From Orychophragmus violaceus (taxonomy: Eukaryota > Streptophyta > Magnoliopsida > Brassicales > Brassicaceae), in contig CM058231.1 in the NCBI GenBank assembly GCA_030180135.1, positions 36,087,034-36,151,033 on the forward strand: a stretch of 64,000 nucleotides of DNA, read 5' to 3'. Numbering within the stretch: position 1 is the stretch's first letter; every line of letters begins with the position of its first letter. The notes beneath the pieces are model-generated. The model worked only from the letters and a program-made list of their open reading frames with translations, was not told the origin of the DNA and did no database searches. This document shows positions 57,797 through 64,000 of this stretch, one piece after another. The translations under genes were made by a program, and so were the position numbers.

Positions 57797-58172
57797 TATA
57801 TAACTTTAAGACGTGATTTGACCAAAAAAATATCTTTTAAGACATGACAAATTTTTTCCAACAATTTCATTTATTATTTAAAATTACAGAAAAGTTCAAC
57901 AAATGCTAAAGAACATAAAACGAATGTGGTTTAAAATGCCTAAGGACACGCACAGTGCCACGAAGAAGATACAAGGAACAACGTGTAAATTGAGTACAAT
58001 CACCCACATGCAAATTTTGGTGAACACTAAAGCCTAAATGTCATGGCCCTCATCAAGCTTATTCCCCACTAGAGCATATATGATTAAAGCAAAACTTATA
58101 AAATTATAAAAGAAAGTTGAGTGTGATCACTATCATTAAGAGCAATAATGCTCATGTGCATAATTAAAAATA
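57797..58172. other. Spacer left of the inverted LTR pair
   Basis: Mostly AT-rich non-coding sequence. 58127-58172 (TGAGTGTGATCACTATCATT and following bases) is duplicated at 58266-58317 inside the left LTR, so LTR-derived sequence already begins here. Confidence 0.45.
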
Positions 58173-58201
58173 GCTACCATACAAGCATTGGTATGTCGCC
58201 T
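58173..58201 (+). pseudogene. Integrase fragment (SYHTSIGMSP) before the left PPT
   Basis: The plus strand encodes SYHTSIGMSP, the well-known motif at the end of the gypsy integrase core (family YH.SIGM.P.EALYGR). The frame is then replaced by TATCACTCC and a T-run, so everything between the integrase core and the PPT is deleted. Confidence 0.65.
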
Positions 58202-58233
58202 ATCACTCCTTTTTTTTAAAAGTGGGGGAGAAT

Positions 58234-60461
58234 TGTAATGGCCCTATCACTCCTTTTTTTTTTAAAAGTGAGTGTGATCACTATCATTAAGAACAATAAT
58301 GCTCATGTGCATAATTAAAAAGAAAAAGAAAAAAGGTACTCCCACCTCTATTTAGAATCATGAGGCAGAGCAGAAAGATTATTCAAACAAGTTTTGCTCC
58401 AGAAAAATTGCCTCTTGCCCTCTCCTTAGAGCCATTTTTCCTCTTGAGCTCCAGCAAGAGACAGCTCCGACTTGCCATCTTGGAGGCCAGTTAACCGGAG
58501 ACACAGGCGGAACTAGAACGCGATTCTTATACCTCTGGAAAGCTCACGTTCTCTAGTTTCCGTAGCTTCTTTCCGATCACAATTCCGAGGTATACTCTGC
58601 TCGCAATCCTTCTTTGAATATTGAGCAAAACTAGTGTTTCTGAAACCGAGAATCTAATCGCATAATCGTTGGTCTGACTTCAGAGTGGGTTTTACAGCAA
58701 ACTATAAGGAACCAGGAGACGTACCTTATATCACTGGAAAGCCCTGGATCTTATCTTTCCATAGCCGTTGAGTTTGATCTGATAGGAGGTATGTGCGGAA
58801 AGTTATTGTCGTTTTCGTGAGAATGGACAGAATTCTGATACGTCAACTTTAACTGCAGATTGACAACTGCTCAGGACGACCCAGATTACGATCTTGGTAC
58901 CATTGGAAAGATCTATCTCTAATCTTTCTATAGAAACCGGGATTGCATCATTAGGAGGTATATTTTGCGAGTTATGGTCATTTGAATAAGAGTGGTCGAA
59001 ACTGTTCTAAAACAGTTTTGTAGTCAAACTCTAATTCATGTTCGGGTAGTGACCTTGTAGGACTGATTGCGGTCGCGTCTGGAGGAGTTAGAAGACGGTC
59101 TGCATATGCCCGGATAGATCTTGCTGCAAGGAATCCATAGCAAGTTTCGGATCATCATTCGGAGGTATGATGCTCCTGAAAACTGATCTAAAAGTTGAGC
59201 GAAAACCATTTTTGTCAAACCGCCCGAAACGCTATTTTTGTCAATCGCAGATTTCAAACGCGATTTCGTCAACCTCTAAACTCCAGTAGCTTAAACCATA
59301 ACTTCCGGTCACCAAAACAAGTGTTTCAACCGCAACCGCTTGAAACGTTATTTCCCAACCGCTATTTTCGTGTCGACCCAAAAACCTAAGGTGCGGGTGG
59401 TATCTACGCAATTCTATACTAGTTTAGCAATATGTATTTTTACATGCTAAGTTTTGAATTAGAAAATATTTAACTAAATCATAAATCTTATGAAGAGATA
59501 AGCCAAATAATAAATTAAAAGATATATAATAATAATAACAAAGAAAAGACATTGTTGTTGGACTACGGACGATCGCATTGTAAGCCCGTTGTAGTCCAGT
59601 TGGTGATGTAGTTCTGTGGACGATCGCACCGTCAGCCCGTCACAGAACGTTGTTTGTTGGACTACGGACGACCACATTGTAAGCCCGTTGTAGTCCATTT
59701 GGTGATGTAGTCTGTGGACGATTGCACCGTCAGCCCGTCGCAGACTTGTTTGTTGGACAACGGACGATCGCATTGTAAGCCCGTTGTTGTCCATTTGGTG
59801 ATGTAGTTCTGCGGACGATCGCATTGTAAGCCCGTTGCAGAACTTGTTTGTTGGATTACGGACGATCGCATCGTAAGCCCGTTGTAATCCATTTGGCCTT
59901 AAAGGATCGGTTACGGGGAGGCCCAACCCAAAATGTGAGAAAGGGGTTGGCTCCGCCGTAAGTAAATAAATATAGAAAACGATAAGTTGATTAAAGAAGT
60001 GGAAAGATACGTAAAGTTAAAATATGAAAAGTTAAGTAAAGGAAATGCATTGTTATGTTAAATAAGTTCTAATCTTGGTTTAGTGTGTCGGAATGCCTAT
60101 TGTTTCTCGAGTATTAGAGTTCCTTAGATAACATCAACACTGGGTAACTTGTTACTCAGCCCCCCCCCCCCCCATTCTTCACCCCCTTTTCAGGTGTTAG
60201 AGAAATTTCAGAGTAGCGGCTCAAGGTGGTATTTGCTCGGATGCTCATTTTACTGGGGATTGCGTATTGTAATTGTTAAAAGACTATTTATATATTTTAA
60301 ATCATCGGTTTGTGTTTGAAATGTTGGATTGAAACAAATTATGTTTTATTAAACGATTTGAAACTTATTTAAATAATTTAATGTTTAAGTTATTATAAAA
60401 ATAATTGTAAAGTTTCTAGATGACTTGCCGTCTCCGCCAAGAAAGCGGGACGGGCGTCACA
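58234..60461 (+). repeat. Left gypsy LTR (plus orientation), arm of a large inverted repeat
   Basis: The LTR starts TGTAATGGCCC directly after the PPT AAAGTGGGGGAGAAT (58219-58233) and ends GGGCGTCACA at 60461. It is about 2,228 bp and matches 61711-63984 in inverse orientation, by eye over almost its entire length, with small indels and scattered substitutions. It contains an array of seven hairpins (59560-59890) and a C-run at 60160-60173. Its right end lies inside the gag ORF, supplying the last 14 codons. Confidence 0.85.
59560..59890. repeat. Array of seven hairpins with co-varying stems (left arm)
   Basis: Hairpins at 59560-59597, 59611-59648, 59659-59696, 59710-59745, 59755-59792, 59806-59843 and 59853-59890 each consist of a 7-8 bp stem, a conserved interior GGACGATCGCATTGTAAGCC and CGT, and the complementary stem arm. 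Stems alternate between a GGAC(T/A)AC type and a G(T)TCTG type, and change on both sides together: GGACTAC/GTAGTCC, GGACAAC/GTTGTCC, GGATTAC/GTAATCC, GTTCTGTG/CACAGAAC, GTTCTGC/GCAGAAC. Spacers alternate between about 8-15 bases with TGATGTAG and about 9 bases with TTGTTT. The array also leaves a 150-codon frame open on the minus strand. Confidence 0.93.
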
Positions 60462-61612
60462 GAGGGCTCTGCGCCCTCGTGATCTCCTGCAACATACACA
60501 CGAGGTGAAATTGTTGGCCTCTTTGGAGGTGGTGGCAAACGCTCTCTAGCTTGGTTTGTTGGCTCTGGTCCTCTTGTCCTCACTCTGCAATCTTTTGCAC
60601 GGTGTCCCAATCTTCCACAAATGTTGCATTTTCCCTCGAATAAGTTGCAGTCACGTTGTTGATGGCCAAATTTTCCACACTTGTAACATGCTCCGGATTT
60701 ATGGAAGCATTGGCCACTGTGACTCTTTCCACATATACCACACACCTTTGCCGATATGCCACTGTGACTTCCATATTGGTGCTGCCTTAGCGGTTCTTGT
60801 GGTTTGGTGATCCTCTGGGAAGCATTCTTGATTGTCTTATTCTCCGCTTCATTTGTCTTCTCTGTCATAGAAGCTCTCTCTACCAACTCGATGAGGCTTC
60901 CATAATCACGGATCTGACAGATCTTGCGGATGTCCAACCTCAATCCCATCATAAATTTCTGAATCAGGGATTGCTCATCTGTGTCTCCTACAGCAAACCT
61001 TCTAAGTCTACTGAACTCTCGCTCATACTCCCTAACCGTCTTATTTCCTTGGCTGAGGGTCAGAAACTCCATCTTCAGCTCATTTATGGTCTCCTGGGGA
61101 AAGTACTTCCTCGTAAACTCCTCACGAAACGTGTCCCATGGAATCGTGTAACCAGGAGGCGCTTCTCTTTCTATTCCCTCCCACCAGACCTGAGCATCAT
61201 CCAATAAAAAGCTTGATGCTATAGTCACTCGGTACTCAAGCGGACAACATACATAACCAAAGTTTCTTTCCAACTGCTTCCTCCAATTGTCAGCTACTAT
61301 CGGGTCCGACCCGCCATGGAAGGTTACAGTGCCAAACTCTCTCATCATCTTCAGAACCTTCCAATATTCTTGTCTCTGATCATGAGCGGGCATGCGCAAC
61401 GGTGGGACACCATGAGGGGGCGGCGGAGGTGGTGGAGGTGGTGGTGCAGCGGCTTGAGCTGCAGCTACCTCTGGTGCATGACCAACTACTGGAAATGGAA
61501 GTTGTCCGTGTCCAAACATCTCTCTGAGTGAATCCATCACTATAGACCTCAGCATTGCAGGGTCCACTCCCTGAACTGGCATCTGACCCCCATTATGGGT
61601 GCTTTGCTCCAT
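60416..61612 (-). pseudogene. Ty3/gypsy gag, 398 codons, cut off by LTR sequence
   Basis: The ATG at 61612 (MEQSTHNGGQMPVQGVDPAM) is followed by a proline run (P about 10), then the retrotransposon gag domain (residues about 105-220: NWRKQLERNFGYVCCPLEYR, WWEGIEREAPPGY, FTRKYFPQETINELKMEFL, SQGNKTVREYEREFSRLRRF). Three cysteine clusters follow: CGICGKSHSGQC and two CCHC knuckles, CYKCGKFGHQQRDC and CNICGRLGHRAKDC. The family protein continues into a protease; here the frame leaves gag at about 60462 and ends in 14 codons of LTR plus stop. The ORF itself has no internal lesion. Upstream, the minus strand encodes SIGMSPYEALYGR (about 61660-61705), an integrase end fused to the start of gag. Confidence 0.88.
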
Positions 61613-61654
61613 GCTCGCTGTAGGCTCAGCACTCTCAGCTTCATTTTGACCTCA

Positions 61655-61708
61655 AGGTCCACGTCCCCTTCCGTATAGTGCCTCGTATGGCGACATACCA
61701 ATGCTTGT
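61655..61708 (-). pseudogene. Integrase fragment fused to the gag start
   Basis: The minus strand encodes TSIGMSPYEALYGR, then GRGP and a stop shortly before the gag ATG. The bases ACAAGCATTGGTATGTCGCC also occur at 58179-58198 on the plus strand, next to the other arm. A junction at a GR-rich microhomology between integrase and gag is likely. Confidence 0.65.
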
Positions 61709-61710
61709 GG

Positions 61711-63984
61711 TGTGACGCCCGTCTCGCTTACTTGGCGGAGACGGCAAGTCATCTAGAAACTTTACAATTATTTTATAATAAACTTAAACAATAAATTATT
61801 TAAGTAAGTCTCAAATCGTTTAATAAAACATAATTTGTTTCAATCCAATCTTTCAAACTCAAACCGATATTTTTAAAATATATAAATAGTCTTTATCAAT
61901 TACAATACGCAATCCCCAGTAAAAATAAGCATCCGAGCAAATACCACCTTGAGTCGCTACTCTGCAATTTCTCTAACACCTGAAAAAAGGGGTGAAGTAG
62001 GGGGGCTGAGTAACAAGTTACCCAGTGTTGATGATATCTAAGGAACTCTAATACTCGAGAAACAATAGGCATTCCGACACACTAAACCAAGATTAAAACT
62101 TGTTTCACATTAATAACTTAACATTTCATTTTCTTTACTTAACTTTTCATATTTGATCTTTACTTATCTTTCCACTTCTTTAATCAACTTATCGTTTTCT
62201 ATATTTATTTACTTACGGCGGAGCCAACCCCTTTCTCACGTTTTGGATTGGACCTCCCCGTAACCGACCCTTTAAGGCCAAATGGATTACAACGGGCTTA
62301 CGATGCGATCGTCCGTAATCCAACAAACAAGTTCTGTAACGGGCTTACAATGCGATCGTCCGCAGAACTACATCACCAAATGGACAACAACGGGCTTACA
62401 ATGCGATCGTCCGTTGTCCAACAAACAAGTCTGCGACGGGCTGACGGTGCGATCGTCCACAGACTACATCACCAAATGGACTACAACGGGCTTACAATGC
62501 GGTCGTCCGTAGTCCAACAAACAACGTTCTGTGACGGGCTGACGGTGCGATCGTCCACAGAACTACATCACCAACTGGACTACAACGGGCTTACAATGCG
62601 ATCATCCGTAGTCCAACAACAATGTCTTTTCTTTGTTATTATTATTATATATCTTTTAATTTATTCTTTGGCTTATCTCTTCATAACCTTTATGATTTAG
62701 TTAAATATTTTCTAATTCAAAACTTAGCATGTAAAAATACATATTGCTAAACTAGTATAGAATTGCGTAGATACCACCCGCACCTTAGGTTTTCAGGTCG
62801 ATAGGAAAATAGCGGTTGAAGCGGTTGGGAAGTAGCGTTTCGAGCGATTGCGGTTGAAACACTAATTTTGGTGACCGGAAGTTATGGTGTAAGCTACTGG
62901 AGTTTAGCGGTTGACGGAATCGCGTTTTTAAAATCTGCGATTGACAAAAATAGCGTTTCGGGCGGTTTGACACAAATGATTTTCTCTCAACTTGTAGTTC
63001 GAATTTCGGGAGCATCATACCTCCGAATGATGTTCCGCAACTTGCTATGGATTCCTTGCAGCAAGATCTATCCAGACATATGAAGAAAACCTTCTAATTC
63101 GTTCGGATGCGTTCGGTATCGGTCCTACAATGTCAGTATCCGATCATGAATTTAGAGTTTGACTACAAACTGTTTTAGAACAGTTTCGACCACTCTTATT
63201 CAAATGACCATAACTCGCAAAATATACCTCCTAATGAAGCAAGCCCGGCTTCTATAGAAAGATGAGAGATAGATATTTCCAATGGTACCAAGATCGTAAT
63301 CTGGGTCGTCCTGAGCAGTTGTCAATCTCCAGTTAAAGTTGACGTATTAGAATTCTGACCATTCTCACGAAAACGACAATAACTTTCCGCACATACCTCC
63401 TATCAGATCAAACTCAACGGCTATGGAAAGATAAGATCCAGGGATTTCCAGTGATATAAGGTAAGTCTCCTGGTTCCTTATAGTTTTCTGTAAAACCCAC
63501 TCTGAAGTCAGACCAACGATTCTGGGATTAGATTCTCGGTTTCAGAAACACTGGTTTTGCTCAATATTCAAAGAAGGATTGCGAGCAGAGTATACCTCGG
63601 AATTGCGATCGGAAAGAAGCTACTTAATCTAGAGAATGTGAGCTTTCCAGAGGTATAAGAATCACGATCTGGTTCTGCCTGAGTCTCTAGATATCTGACC
63701 TCCAAGGTAGAAACTCGAAACTGATCATGATGGTGTTCAAAGAGCAGAGAAATGGTAGAATGAGCCTTGGCTGAGATTGTGATCTGATTCTGAAGAGGAA
63801 GGGCGTGATAAAGAAGAGATGTAAGGTGCTTGGAGTCATAATTAAAGCCAATTGGTTGCACAAAGAAGGTGGAGTGTGATGATCATGTCTCCCTTCTTTT
63901 TCCTTTCAATAATTTTTTAAATTTGGCTTTAACAAATGGGTATTATTGGTCTTAATGCTCCATGTGCTGAGTAGGGTCATCACA
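61711..63984 (-). repeat. Right gypsy LTR (minus orientation), arm of a large inverted repeat
   Basis: On the minus strand it starts TGTGATGACCC at 63984, after the PPT AAGTGGGGGAGAAT (63985-63998), and ends GGGCGTCACA at 61711. It is about 2,274 bp. It mirrors the left arm, including the hairpin array (62284-62614) and the block around 62750-62790. No PBS follows the LTR, so it is not a normal 5' LTR. Confidence 0.85.
62284..62614. repeat. Array of seven hairpins with co-varying stems (right arm)
   Basis: Inverted counterpart of 59560-59890, in the order GGATTAC, GTTCTGT, GGACAAC, GTCTGCG, GGACTAC, GTTCTGTG, GGACTAC. Small differences from the left arm (for example GTTCTGT pairing with GCAGAAC through a wobble) leave the stems mostly intact. 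A 150-codon frame (62248-62700) is again open. Confidence 0.93.
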
Positions 63985-63998
63985 ATTCTCCCCCACTT
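63985..63998 (-). other. Polypurine tract of the right LTR
   Basis: The minus strand reads AAGTGGGGGAGAAT immediately before the LTR start TGTGATG. It is the partner of the PPT at 58219-58233 on the plus strand. Confidence 0.75.
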
Positions 63999-64000
63999 AA

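Noticed and set aside
59560..59890. Hairpin array as a tRNA or snoRNA cluster
   Set aside because: Stems of 7-8 bp with a single loop; no cloverleaf, no A/B boxes, no C/D or H/ACA boxes.

Overview
This window is plant nuclear DNA, almost certainly from a Brassicaceae species. The evidence is an intron-containing cytosolic ribosomal protein gene (RPL17/uL22), Athila-type and Tat-type Ty3/gypsy retrotransposons, a Ty1/copia element, a TIR-less Mutator-like element with an Ulp1/DUF1985 accessory gene, a tRNA-derived SINE, and many degenerate CCCTAAA and CCGAACC-type AT-rich repeats. The only clearly intact host gene is RPL17 (30840-32294, minus strand). Most of the rest is transposable-element sequence, much of it nested. 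All alignments and family calls were made by eye; nothing was searched.

Layout. 1-3209: AT-rich spacer, then the end of a CACTA-like transposon carrying a two-exon fragment of an N-acetylglutamate synthase gene. 3213-9830: remains of Tat-like retroelement(s) in plus orientation, with at least four different tandem arrays (20-21 bp, 27 bp, about 90-100 bp, and 23-24 bp palindromic units) and an LTR-like TATA region. 9830-10640: a broken PIF/Harbinger transposase. 11818-29832: an old, decayed Tat-like element in minus orientation. It has paired LTRs, a PBS, gag-PR-RT-RNase H-INT remnants and an antisense gene with its own TATA box. It was split by a young Athila-type element (21683-28275) with 1,199-bp LTRs that differ at one site, a 5-bp target duplication and an intact 854-codon gag-protease ORF, but no RT or integrase. 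30840-32294: RPL17. 33117-33357: a SINE with a 14-bp target duplication.

37225 to about 55560: a TIR-less MULE. It holds a mudrA transposase gene (plus), a complete-looking F-box-like ORF (plus) and a convergent DUF1985-Ulp1 gene of KAONASHI type (minus). A nearly complete Ty1/copia element (42391-49987, minus) sits inside the mudrA coding sequence. Removing it together with one TTACT copy makes the mudrA frame continuous across the site.

58234-63984: two 2.2-kb gypsy LTRs in inverted orientation around a 1.2-kb gag fragment. Each LTR carries an array of seven hairpins with a conserved loop and co-varying stems, which I consider the most unusual signal in the window. A second unusual signal is the repeated CGATCG-centred motif scattered through the LTRs, leader, coding sequence and 3' region of the young Athila-type element.
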